Positions 16,075 through 24,615 of a stretch of 53,671 bases of DNA are shown here, piece after piece. The stretch comes from an uncultured Lachnospiraceae bacterium (lineage in GTDB: Bacteria; Bacillota; Clostridia; Lachnospirales; Lachnospiraceae): assembly GCA_910579935.1 (NCBI GenBank), contig CAJTVQ010000029.1, forward strand, positions 1 through 53,671, in the 5' to 3' direction. The first letter of the stretch is position 1. Each line of letters starts with the position of its first letter. Made by a program: the position numbers and the translations under genes. The notes under the pieces were generated by a model. The model ran no database searches and was not told the DNA's origin. It saw only the letters and a list, made by a program, of their open reading frames with translations.

Positions 16075-17832
16075 TCATCCGTTCTTTTTCCGGTATTCCC
16101 ACAATTGTCCAAACTCTTCCTGCAGTTTCAGTTCTTCTTCCGTATACTCTGTCGGCGCTGCCCTTAGCGGACGGTTCTGGGCATCCGTATCTCCCACGGC
16201 AAAACCATTGGCAAAGAAGAAGGTTCCCTCATCCGATTCCTGTATGAGCAGATTGTATACTTTCTCCCCATAGTCTTCCAGTCCGACTTCCAATATTTCG
16301 GCCGTTTCCTGCCCCTGCATCAGTAAAAGATCCCCTCTTTCAAGGTCAGAAGCATTTCTCTCCTCCCCGCCTTTAAGCAGGACGGGATGCCCTCCCGTGA
16401 GCCCGATGGAGCCCTTTTGGGTCTTGATACGGTAAATTTTTTCTTCCTTTTCGCTGAGTATCTGTGCGACTGTCACATAGTCCCCGTTTACTGTCAGGAT
16501 TTGGTCTCCGGATTCGATCTCACTTACCGGCTTTTCTCCTTTGGAAGTCCGGATGCTGCTGTCCCCTGCCATACAGCCCCAATATACCCTGACTGCCGGA
16601 ATATACACCGTACTGTCTCCGTTGTAGGAAGCATACAGGTCAACGGCAGGATCGTCTGTATAACGTATGATCAGCGTTACCGGATTCGGCATCTTATCAG
16701 GGTCCAATACCTCCAAACGGAATGCGGCATCCACCTGATAGTCCAGCACACGGGTATTATCCTTTATATATCTGCCCGCATCCTTCAGATCGGCTTTCCA
16801 GTCCACACTTCCATCCATTTTCAAATCAAAATTGCAAACATTTTTCGCATTTTTATCCGCCTTAAAACAATCCTTGACTGCATCATACATTTTCCGTCCA
16901 GGATCATCTCCCTTCCATTCGTCCTGATAATACTTCACGATCTGGGAGCTGTTCAGACTTATCGTTGGACGGTACATGGGTCTCCCCTCTTTTGGTTCCA
17001 TCAATTTGCTGAATTCATAGCCCTCCCTAAATACAATCGTCCCTTTGACGGGCATCAGTGTTTTCAGGCTCTTGTCCCCCTGCTCCCCTCCGTTATTTTT
17101 CTCATACTCTCCGCCCGTATAGTCTGCATTTTTATAGTCCGGATTTGCAGTTGCCTTTCTGCCATACAGCATAATGATCGGTTTATTATTACTGTTGTTC
17201 TTATATTTCGGATCATCCAGGACAATTCTGTCTACAATTTTTATCCCTCCGTCTTCAACGTGATTCACATAGCTGCCACTGAAAAAACCGGTATGCACCT
17301 GGTTATCCGGGTCAAGTCCGTGAAACTCTGTAATCAGGGTCAGATTCGTTTTCCCTACAATACTCTCAGACACTTCTGACCGTGTGGAGATTTCGCCGCT
17401 GAATGCATTGACATTTTTATGGCTTCTTGTCACCGATGCAAAAGGAGGTCTGGAAGGGTCATCTTCATCTTCAATGGTCAGATTCACGGAAACATTTTTC
17501 CACGGACGCGGAGCCGCAAGGCCTATATCCTCGCTCCTAATTGCAGGGTCGCATACAAATCCCGATATGGAGCCTGCAAACTTCGTTCCCGTTCCGCTTT
17601 TCTCATAAGAGGTATCCGTGTTTACGGAAACTTTGTCTTCCATACTCATACCGCCATCACTTTTCCGTGCATGTTCCACCGTCCTGCGATATGCCTGATA
17701 CACAGCAGGAAATCTATCTTCCAGCAGTTCTCTTCCCCCCATCCGCTGTAGAACAAACTCCGCTTCCTCCGGATTCGCCATATTCATCCAGTACACGCCT
17801 CCGTTTTCCGCCAGTTTTTTACGAATATCCAT
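16075..17832 (-). CDS. Hint-domain (hedgehog/intein-type autoprocessing) protein
   Basis: 585 aa from ATG 17832, chosen because AAGGAGG stands 9-15 bases upstream; the start overlaps the collagen-like gene's end by 14 nt. Residues 1-419 are a beta-rich region of unknown type. At Cys420 (GCMAGDSSIRT) a Hint domain begins: GEKPVSEIESGDQILTVNG, the block-B motif LTGGHPV (TxxH), and the end VYNLLIQESDEGTFFFANGFAVGD. About 30 residues follow, highly charged (TEEELKLQEEFGQLWEY). Hint domains cleave the chain at the N-terminal Cys; no intein-like HN-Cys/Ser/Thr junction is seen, so cleavage rather than splicing is expected. The only coiled-coil-like element is the tail. There is no signal peptide. 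Confidence 0.87.
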   Translation of the reverse strand: MDIRKKLAENGGVYWMNMANPEEAEFVLQRMGGRELLEDRFPAVYQAYRRTVEHARKSDGGMSMEDKVSVNTDTSYEKSGTGTKFAGSISGFVCDPAIRSEDIGLAAPRPWKNVSVNLTIEDEDDPSRPPFASVTRSHKNVNAFSGEISTRSEVSESIVGKTNLTLITEFHGLDPDNQVHTGFFSGSYVNHVEDGGIKIVDRIVLDDPKYKNNSNNKPIIMLYGRKATANPDYKNADYTGGEYEKNNGGEQGDKSLKTLMPVKGTIVFREGYEFSKLMEPKEGRPMYRPTISLNSSQIVKYYQDEWKGDDPGRKMYDAVKDCFKADKNAKNVCNFDLKMDGSVDWKADLKDAGRYIKDNTRVLDYQVDAAFRLEVLDPDKMPNPVTLIIRYTDDPAVDLYASYNGDSTVYIPAVRVYWGCMAGDSSIRTSKGEKPVSEIESGDQILTVNGDYVTVAQILSEKEEKIYRIKTQKGSIGLTGGHPVLLKGGEERNASDLERGDLLLMQGQETAEILEVGLEDYGEKVYNLLIQESDEGTFFFANGFAVGDTDAQNRPLRAAPTEYTEEELKLQEEFGQLWEYRKKNG

Positions 17833-18553
17833 CCCGTTCTTTCTCCTCCTTTTTAAGTTCCGCATCTGCCCGCACAGCGTCCGGGCAGAAGTGGCTGAAA
17901 ATGATTCCTGACATATCTTGGCCGGATTTTATCATAATACTTCCTTTCCCTCCCGGCCTGCCGTCTCTGCCATTCCTTCCGCTCATGCCGGATGCGGCAT
18001 GCGTCTCTCCATCGCTGCAGAGACCGCCTTCGCCGCCTTTGCCTCCTGCACCGCCCCTGCCTCCTGCAGCGGATACTGCCGTATGGCTTATCCCTTTTCC
18101 ATCGGCTGAGCCATAAACGATCGTAACCTCAGGACAGTCTGTCCCGTCCATTCCATCCTCTCCGTCTCCGCCGTCTCCTCCCCTGCCTCCCATTCCAAAC
18201 ATACTTGCGCTGCCGCACCCGCCGGCGCTTCCATCTCTTCCATCCAGACCGTCCGGCGCATAGCTTAAGGTTCGGATGTCATTGTGCAAATTCCTGATTT
18301 CCACAAAAATTTTTATCTTCCCTTCCCGGGGTGCAGTAAATTTCAGATCATATCCCCTGTTCTTTCCTTCCTGCTTATCCACTTTCAGCTCACCAATTTT
18401 TACTCTTATTTCTTCCACACCCGGATCCGGCAGCCCTCCTATGTTCAGACACCCGTTCTCTTTCAATATAAGTACGTCATATTTCTGATTTTCATTGATA
18501 TCTACCTGACCGTCAATCGGTTCTGTCATTTTTAATCCTTCTTCTGCTTTCAT
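17819..18553 (-). CDS. Gly-rich collagen-like protein
   Basis: 244 aa. Residues about 1-95 are a beta-type domain (VDINENQKYDVLILKENGCLNIGG, then KIFVEIRNL). Residues about 100-210 are Gly-rich with many G-x-y and GG units (GLDGRDGSAGG, GGDGGDGEDGMDG, GGRGGAGGKGGEGG, GRNGRDGRPGGKG), interrupted in the middle, so either a short collagen-like triple helix or a polyglycine-type fold. A short Cys-containing end follows. GAGGTAA precedes ATG 18553. It is co-directional with its neighbours and overlaps the Hint gene by 14 nt. Collagen-like repeats are usually structural; no signal peptide is visible. Confidence 0.85.
   Translation of the reverse strand: MKAEEGLKMTEPIDGQVDINENQKYDVLILKENGCLNIGGLPDPGVEEIRVKIGELKVDKQEGKNRGYDLKFTAPREGKIKIFVEIRNLHNDIRTLSYAPDGLDGRDGSAGGCGSASMFGMGGRGGDGGDGEDGMDGTDCPEVTIVYGSADGKGISHTAVSAAGGRGGAGGKGGEGGLCSDGETHAASGMSGRNGRDGRPGGKGSIMIKSGQDMSGIIFSHFCPDAVRADAELKKEEKERDGYS
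17845..17872 (-). repeat. Recurring leader motif, copy at the Hint gene
   Basis: On the minus strand CGGGCAGATGCGGAACTTAA followed by AAAAGGAGG, the SD of the Hint gene. The motif is within the 3' end of the collagen-like gene, and CTGCCCG/CGGGCAG can form a 7-bp hairpin just upstream of the SD. Compare 25846-25874. Confidence 0.8.
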
Positions 18554-18584
18554 ATCTTACCTCATTTCTGTTCCCGCAATTGCA

Positions 18585-20465
18585 TTAGTTACTCTTCCAT
18601 GAATGCTCCAACCTTCCACACATGCCATCATCCGTATGCAGCCTGTACCTGCCGTATCCTCCTTTCTCCCTGCAGATTATGACAGGGCTTTTGTCCATGC
18701 CTGCCAGTATTTTCCCCCCATAACCGATATCCAGTTTTTTACCGCTTACTGCATCGTACACGGCCTGGTCCCCAAATATGAGAACCCGGTTATCGGTATT
18801 CATCAGGATGATATTTTCCTCTCCCTTTGAAATGACGGATTGCTTTACCAGTTCTCCCGGCCCTCCTTTCTGTCTAATCCCCATGCTGTAATTCTCTATC
18901 TTTCGATTTTCAAGCACCACGGACAAATATAACTGGTTCCCCCGGCAGCAGCAGCCAAAGGCCGTGATAATTTCATCAAATCCGGTATGGCCTGTCCATG
19001 TCCAGCCATACTCTTTATCCACTTCCTCATATATGTAAACGGATTTTTTGACAGAAAACACATAGTAAAGCCTGCCATGGCACACATCTGGGCAGAAGCA
19101 GCCGTTTAAAGACTTCTCCCCGTTTCCGCATACAAAGACCCTGTCCCAGCTGCCGCTTTTCATCTCATAAGACGCCATATAAATGTTATCTTTTAACTGA
19201 ACGCCTGCAATATAAAATCTGCCTCCGTAAAATCCGCATTTATATTTTTCATTCAGTGTATATCCTTCCCCTGGAAGGAAATCAGACCGCTTTTCGTATG
19301 TCAGTCCGTCCGTCGACGCCAATAACCGCTTCCCGTCAAACACATAATAGGTTTCTCCGTCAAAGAAAATCCCCTCCGCCCGTCCCTCTTTCAGTCCGGA
19401 CAGATCCATCCCTTTCAGTTCCCCTTCCAGCTTCTCCCAAAAGGTACGGTATAGCAGCAACTCCTGATAGACCTGCAATGGATCCTTTCCATGGTACCCA
19501 TAAGCACAGAGCCTGTATTTTATGCTCTGTACGCCATCCCCTTCCGTAAAATCGGGAGAAACCGCCACACTGCCTTTCGCGGCATATATAGTCCCCTCTC
19601 CGTTTATCTGGCAGCCATAGGCAGAATCCGCCTCCCAGCTGAGCGTTGCCGTTTCTCCTGCATAAATATATGTTTTATCTGCCGTAAAGGAGCCAATCAC
19701 CGGTTTCAAAACCTCTATTTCCACATAAGAGGCCGCTGCAAACCGCACCCCCGGATTCAGGTTCTCCACGGTCAGCTTGTACACCGCCGGCCGTCTGCAG
19801 CAGATGGTACGGTTCCCGCTTATATCCACATCCTCCGATTCCCCGCTGCCCTCCTGCAGCTGTGCAGTCTGTACATAATCCCCCCTGCAATGCCAGGAAA
19901 GGGTAAACTCCTCCCCTATTTTTTTTACATTGCTTCCCGACTCTTCCCGAAAAGAAAGAATATCCGTGACGTAAATCTTTCTTGCCGTTATCTCATATAC
20001 ATCAGCCTCACCTTCCTGAAACCCCTCTGCATTCACCAGCAATACCGCCCTTCCGTCATCCCCTTTCGGATTTGTAGGATTAAATCTCAGGGAATGGAAG
20101 GAGCAGACGAAATCTTCCGGAAGGAGAGCAGCCGTTTTCTTCTTTATGACCAGCAGATTTCTTTCATCTGCCTTCTCCACGGTCCAGTTTTCATATGTTT
20201 TTGTATCCTCAAACTGTAATGTCCTGACAAAAGCGGCAAATTCATCCGATGTATTGAAGATAGCCGTCGTATCCCCTTCGGCCTTTACAAATCCGCTCAC
20301 GGTCACCGTCGGTGTTTTATATGCTTTTGCCGTTTCCGTCTTTCCTGCCTCTTCCCTTCCATACTGAATACGTATTTCCAAATACCCGTTTATCGGCCTC
20401 TTGGAAGATGGATCGGGACTCAGCGGGATATACGGTGATATGTCCACCTGCACTTTCTTTCCCAT
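18585..20465 (-). CDS. Ig-like and propeller-like multidomain protein
   Basis: 626 aa from ATG 20465 (MGKKVQVDISPYIPLSPDPS), chosen because GGGAG lies 8 nt upstream; the ATG 36 nt earlier has no well-placed SD. The N-terminal 180 residues are of unknown type. Then come two Ig-like domains in tandem (about 175-335), the second with the common PVIGSFTADKTYIYAGETATLSW pattern. The C-terminal 270 residues have repeated beta strands with aromatic/Gly pairs (EGIFFDGETYYVFDGKRLLAS, YGGRFYIAG, HGRLYYVF, RGNQLYLSV), like a beta-propeller. No signal peptide. A probable binding or scaffold protein of the cluster. Confidence 0.85.
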   Translation of the reverse strand: MGKKVQVDISPYIPLSPDPSSKRPINGYLEIRIQYGREEAGKTETAKAYKTPTVTVSGFVKAEGDTTAIFNTSDEFAAFVRTLQFEDTKTYENWTVEKADERNLLVIKKKTAALLPEDFVCSFHSLRFNPTNPKGDDGRAVLLVNAEGFQEGEADVYEITARKIYVTDILSFREESGSNVKKIGEEFTLSWHCRGDYVQTAQLQEGSGESEDVDISGNRTICCRRPAVYKLTVENLNPGVRFAAASYVEIEVLKPVIGSFTADKTYIYAGETATLSWEADSAYGCQINGEGTIYAAKGSVAVSPDFTEGDGVQSIKYRLCAYGYHGKDPLQVYQELLLYRTFWEKLEGELKGMDLSGLKEGRAEGIFFDGETYYVFDGKRLLASTDGLTYEKRSDFLPGEGYTLNEKYKCGFYGGRFYIAGVQLKDNIYMASYEMKSGSWDRVFVCGNGEKSLNGCFCPDVCHGRLYYVFSVKKSVYIYEEVDKEYGWTWTGHTGFDEIITAFGCCCRGNQLYLSVVLENRKIENYSMGIRQKGGPGELVKQSVISKGEENIILMNTDNRVLIFGDQAVYDAVSGKKLDIGYGGKILAGMDKSPVIICREKGGYGRYRLHTDDGMCGRLEHSWKSN

Positions 20466-20530
20466 ATTTACATCTCCCTGTCCGCTTTGACGGACATCCA
20501 TTCAATCATTTCATCCTTTTTACTTTCCAC

Positions 20531-23500
20531 TTATTCTCCCTCTTTTCGCACGCAAACATTTAAAAGCGCTGCACGGCCGTCACAGATTACCGTATCCTGC
20601 AGAAACGCCCCGGGCATTTCCGTCTCCCAATATACCGCTTCATCCTTCTGTACCAACTGGAACAGCAGCTTTTTCTCTTCTCCCGAAACCATATGGGCTG
20701 CAAAAGGCAGTTCCGCCTTTCCTTTCTGTGTCAGGATCGGATTTAATTCCGCTAAAAGCATCAGCTCCCCGGCCGCTTCCTGATGGGCAGGAAACAATTT
20801 CAGACTGCCCGGAGGATGCAGACCGGTCTGCACCGTAATACCGGCCGATACCTCCGCCAGCAGATAAAGCGGCGTCCGGCCATCCTCTCCGGAAAGGGAA
20901 AGCAGTTCCCCATACCTGACATATCCGCTCCCATCCCCTCCTTCCATGCCAAAAGGCGGATACATACGTTCAAAAGCATCCGAAGAAAACGCACCGACAA
21001 ATCCGTCCAAAACTCTGCCGATATCCCCTAACGCCAACGGAATCCTGATTTCCTCTGTTCCCAGCGTATTATAAGTCCCAAACTCTGGGAAACTTTTGAC
21101 AAACTCCGGTTCTCCGTAAAACTCCAGGGCCGCCTCCGCTTTGGAAAGCGCCAACGTCTTTCCCCATATTTTCCCCGATGCTGAATCCGATACGGTCTTT
21201 TCCAACACCTCTTCCACTACTTTCATCACTTCAGGGAACGCCTTGTCCTTTCCTGTCATCACCGTTATGAAACGCTTTAATTCCTCACACATCTCCACTT
21301 TTTCCAATTCTGTGGGCAAACCGGGGGCAGATAACCAGCGTACTGCAGACTTCCCGTTTCTTTTTACTGTCTTAATCTCCCCAAGCGCTCTGCCCTCCGC
21401 ACTATATACGGTCAAGCGGCAGTTTAACAGGTTCGGGACAAAAAATCCTGCCACAGGCGTCGTTTCTTTTGCAGAGGAACTATAAATCCCTTCCCTCCAT
21501 AACCAGCGCAGCATCACTCTGGAGGGCGTAAGGAAACCGGGGCTCAAAAAGCCAAATCCTCGTACACCGCTTTCCAGCGTCTCGCTGTATACCGTATCCG
21601 GTATCCTGTCTGCAGCCGGAACATAAACCTGCTGAATCTGCCCGAACGTCCCAACGATCTGAATCAGTGAAACCCGGAAGTATCCGCCTCCCAAAGGCAG
21701 CAGCGGATAACCTGCCAGTACGGACCTCCCAAAGGATGCCGCATAGGCTGCCACTGCGGCTGCTTCCCGCTCATCCCCTCCGTTTCCCATAACCGGAAAT
21801 TCAAAAGCCTGCATCATTCCCTTCATCTGGTCGTTTAACCCGCCCAGATTTTGGGAAATCACCGGCAGGGTATCCAAAAGTTCCGCCGCCCTTTCCATAT
21901 CCGCATCCCCGCCGTGTACATCCATCCATTTTCGAAAACGCTGCTTCAAATTGATGGAGACATGGGGTGTCAGGACACTCCTTCCCGTATAAGTCATACA
22001 CCGGGAGCCTATTGCCTCCCTGGCTGAAAAACCCGTCCTGCCATAAGAAAAAGAACAATGTGAAAGCGTATCATCCTTCTGCGTATCCCCGGAAGTCCGG
22101 ACCGGATAAAACAGCAGCTGCCAATCCATAAAAAGCGTCACGAAATCCCCCGGCTTATCATTTAGCGCAATAGGGGACACCCGTCCTCTGACGGACAGGG
22201 AACCGTATTTGCTTTCCAAATAGTCTTTCGTTTCCTTTATTAACAGTACCGCCTGCAAAACGAGAGAACGGTACGTTTCTCCAAGTTCTGTTTCCTCACA
22301 GACAAAACAGCTTAAAATCTCTTCTTTCCCCACATTGCAGCTTATGGTTTCCGTCTGGCACTCCAGCATTCCGTCACCTGTATATCTGCCGTTTTCTCCA
22401 AAGGCATAGGAACGTTTCACCCCGTCTCCACACAAAAGCAGCGCCGGTTCCTTCGGAACATAATACGGAACATCTCCCGTCTTATCCATGATCTCCGTAA
22501 CACGTGAATCAAGCCATTTTTTTGACTTATCAATGTTGTCTTCCCTCTCCCTGATGCGCTCTGCCACCTGCCGTATTTCAGCCAGCATCTCTTCTTTGGA
22601 AGGCACGTTGCTTCCTCTTATTTGCACGCTGTTATCCTCATACAACAGCATATACTGCTCCCAAAGGACAGAAAGCTTCGCCCGTTCACTTTTGCACTCC
22701 CCGATCGCATACCCAAGCTTCTGCTTTTCCTTCTGGATTTCGGCAAACCTTTCTGCCGCATTGCTGTTCTCTTCATCGCTTCCATTCAGCGCATAACTTC
22801 CGTTTTCCCCATCCAGTCTCTGGTACTGTCTGAGGACGATACCGTCTTCTATCTGATAAGCACCGTCAATCTCACTTATCCTGTCTGCTTCCCCATACTG
22901 CAGGGCATTAAACAGCTTTTGAAATTCCGGCTCTTTCGACGCAGTCAGCTTCTCTGCCACTGCCGAGAGGGCCTCCGCCGATGTCCGGCCGAGCGCCACG
23001 TCGATGTTTCCGGATGGGATTTTATCCGCAATGGTTCCATTCGTCCACACGATACCCTCTGCAATACCAAATAACAGACATCGGCTCCCGATTTTCCCCA
23101 CATCCTCCACCGACAGCTTCCGCTCTTCCAAAAGCTCTGTCAATTCCTCCCTGTCTTTCACCCTGTAAAAAGGGTCTTTTCCTTCCTTTGCAAAGTATCC
23201 AGTCACAAAATAAGACACTTTTGCCCCTTCGGCCACCCCTTCCATATCATCCCGGAAACCGAAGATACTGTGACAGCCTGGATAATAAGCGGCAAAGAAA
23301 GGGTCTCCTCCCCCTACGGCAGACAGGCTGTCCAAATATTCCGCTTCCTGTTCCGGCTTTTTCCTGATATCATAAGCTCTGCCGCAATAACGGAATTTCA
23401 CCTCTTCATCCTGAAACATAGGGATTGCCACACTTTTGGCATACCGCTCATCCGTACTGATAAAGCTGCTCTCTACCATCCACTGCCTTACCTGCGGTGC

Positions 23501-23788
23501 ATCTCCGTCAGTCAGAAAGCGGGTCACAAGATACCTGTCCGGAACTTCCGGAAAAATCCCCTCATCATTTCCCTTCTTAAATGCATCGGGAAGAATAAAA
23601 TGCAAATGCACTCCGCGCTTTAGCGGCGGCATTTTGTCATCAACGGGAGCGGGTGTATTCCTGCTCCCGAGAAAAGAATGATACAATGCCGCCGAATAAT
23701 CCGGCGCAGTCTGTGGCACTCTTTTCGTCTCCACATCAATCCCGTCCGACAAATATGTCTCAACCAGCATCGGAATAATGATACTCAT
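20531..23788 (-). CDS. Large cluster protein with GVHLHFxLPDA motif
   Basis: 1085 aa. Near the N-terminus (residues 58-91) stand GVHLHFILPDAF and PEVPDRYLVTRF. From memory, GVHLHWALPDAL and FPxVPxRWLVxR occur in a family of large uncharacterised bacterial proteins; I could not check this by search. A coiled-coil-like stretch lies at about 345-435 (RFAEIQKEKQKLGYAIGE, ERAKLSVLWEQYM, IRQVAERIREREDNIDKSKKWL). The rest is mixed alpha/beta with no recognised enzyme motif and no TM segment or signal peptide. The start ATGA overlaps the stop of the 276-aa gene by 4 nt, so the two are tightly coupled. The size and regular composition argue that it is expressed and functional. Confidence 0.85.
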   Translation of the reverse strand: MSIIIPMLVETYLSDGIDVETKRVPQTAPDYSAALYHSFLGSRNTPAPVDDKMPPLKRGVHLHFILPDAFKKGNDEGIFPEVPDRYLVTRFLTDGDAPQVRQWMVESSFISTDERYAKSVAIPMFQDEEVKFRYCGRAYDIRKKPEQEAEYLDSLSAVGGGDPFFAAYYPGCHSIFGFRDDMEGVAEGAKVSYFVTGYFAKEGKDPFYRVKDREELTELLEERKLSVEDVGKIGSRCLLFGIAEGIVWTNGTIADKIPSGNIDVALGRTSAEALSAVAEKLTASKEPEFQKLFNALQYGEADRISEIDGAYQIEDGIVLRQYQRLDGENGSYALNGSDEENSNAAERFAEIQKEKQKLGYAIGECKSERAKLSVLWEQYMLLYEDNSVQIRGSNVPSKEEMLAEIRQVAERIREREDNIDKSKKWLDSRVTEIMDKTGDVPYYVPKEPALLLCGDGVKRSYAFGENGRYTGDGMLECQTETISCNVGKEEILSCFVCEETELGETYRSLVLQAVLLIKETKDYLESKYGSLSVRGRVSPIALNDKPGDFVTLFMDWQLLFYPVRTSGDTQKDDTLSHCSFSYGRTGFSAREAIGSRCMTYTGRSVLTPHVSINLKQRFRKWMDVHGGDADMERAAELLDTLPVISQNLGGLNDQMKGMMQAFEFPVMGNGGDEREAAAVAAYAASFGRSVLAGYPLLPLGGGYFRVSLIQIVGTFGQIQQVYVPAADRIPDTVYSETLESGVRGFGFLSPGFLTPSRVMLRWLWREGIYSSSAKETTPVAGFFVPNLLNCRLTVYSAEGRALGEIKTVKRNGKSAVRWLSAPGLPTELEKVEMCEELKRFITVMTGKDKAFPEVMKVVEEVLEKTVSDSASGKIWGKTLALSKAEAALEFYGEPEFVKSFPEFGTYNTLGTEEIRIPLALGDIGRVLDGFVGAFSSDAFERMYPPFGMEGGDGSGYVRYGELLSLSGEDGRTPLYLLAEVSAGITVQTGLHPPGSLKLFPAHQEAAGELMLLAELNPILTQKGKAELPFAAHMVSGEEKKLLFQLVQKDEAVYWETEMPGAFLQDTVICDGRAALLNVCVRKEGE

Positions 23789-24615
23789 CGCCTGTCCCCC
23801 TGCTTCTTTATAAATTCCGCAGTCTGTGCAGCCTGTAAAAACTCATAGGCAAAAATACCCGAAGAAATCTTCTCCCCCGTTTCTCCTTTTTCTTTCAGTA
23901 CCTTCTCTATCTGTCCTACTGCAGTCAATATGTCCAAACGCCCCTTTTCATTTGCCTTTACGTCATAATACGCCTCCGGCACCGGTTTGCCCGGTTCCTT
24001 TAAGGAAAGCACCCTGTTTTTCCCTTCCCGTCCGTGACAGCCAAACCGCAGCCCGCAGGACGGCTCTGAAATCGTTAAACGTGTCAGTTCCCCATCAAAA
24101 ATACCTATCATGACATCCGGCATCAACGTCCCCAGCCGCAGCACGCCCAATGGCTGCTGCCCTGCATATCCGCATATGGAAATCCCTTTCCTTCCATGTA
24201 CCAAAGAAGATCTGAGCAAAAAACCGGTCCGGCTGCCCGTTCCTGCGGCATTCCCTTTTACCATCCGCTCATGGTGGTTCTTATGCACTTTCTGCTTCCT
24301 GACCTGTCGGGACCCTTCTTCGGAACTGTCTGCCGCCGCTTTTAAAATCTGACGGTCTGCCATCCGGTCCTCCCTTGTAATGCGGCCTATGGATGCTGCC
24401 CCATTCAGCATCGCTTTGACATAATTCCCGTCCACATAGAAAAACCGTATGCTTTCCGGCGGAAGAAACGCAGAATCGGGAATCAGATAAGACACCGGCA
24501 CATCGTAAAAAAGCTGCAGCCTTTCATTCAGGTTTTTGATTTCATCCGCAATCTGCTGCGCCTCCACTTTCATATCTTCCAGATGGAACTCTATGCCAAT
24601 CTGCATTCTTTTCAT
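23785..24615 (-). CDS. Small cluster protein, unknown function
   Basis: 276 aa from ATG 24615 (MKRMQIGIEFHLEDMK), which overlaps the stop of the 408-aa gene by 4 nt (ATGA); the longer frame to 24663 would overlap by over 50 nt without a good SD. The N-terminus is helical (EAQQIADEIKNLNERLQLFYD). The middle is basic (RQVRKQKVHKNHHERMVKGN). The C-terminal half has a beta-rich segment (GVLRLGTLMPDVMIGIFDGELTRLTI) and helices. It overlaps the 1085-aa gene by 4 nt downstream. No family recognised; the coupling on both sides suggests a complex with fixed stoichiometry. Confidence 0.85.
   Translation of the reverse strand: MKRMQIGIEFHLEDMKVEAQQIADEIKNLNERLQLFYDVPVSYLIPDSAFLPPESIRFFYVDGNYVKAMLNGAASIGRITREDRMADRQILKAAADSSEEGSRQVRKQKVHKNHHERMVKGNAAGTGSRTGFLLRSSLVHGRKGISICGYAGQQPLGVLRLGTLMPDVMIGIFDGELTRLTISEPSCGLRFGCHGREGKNRVLSLKEPGKPVPEAYYDVKANEKGRLDILTAVGQIEKVLKEKGETGEKISSGIFAYEFLQAAQTAEFIKKQGDRR

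Noticed and set aside
16075..17832. True protein-splicing intein
   Set aside because: There is no C-terminal HN followed by Cys, Ser or Thr, and no downstream extein of meaningful size; the domain fits cleavage-only Hint better.
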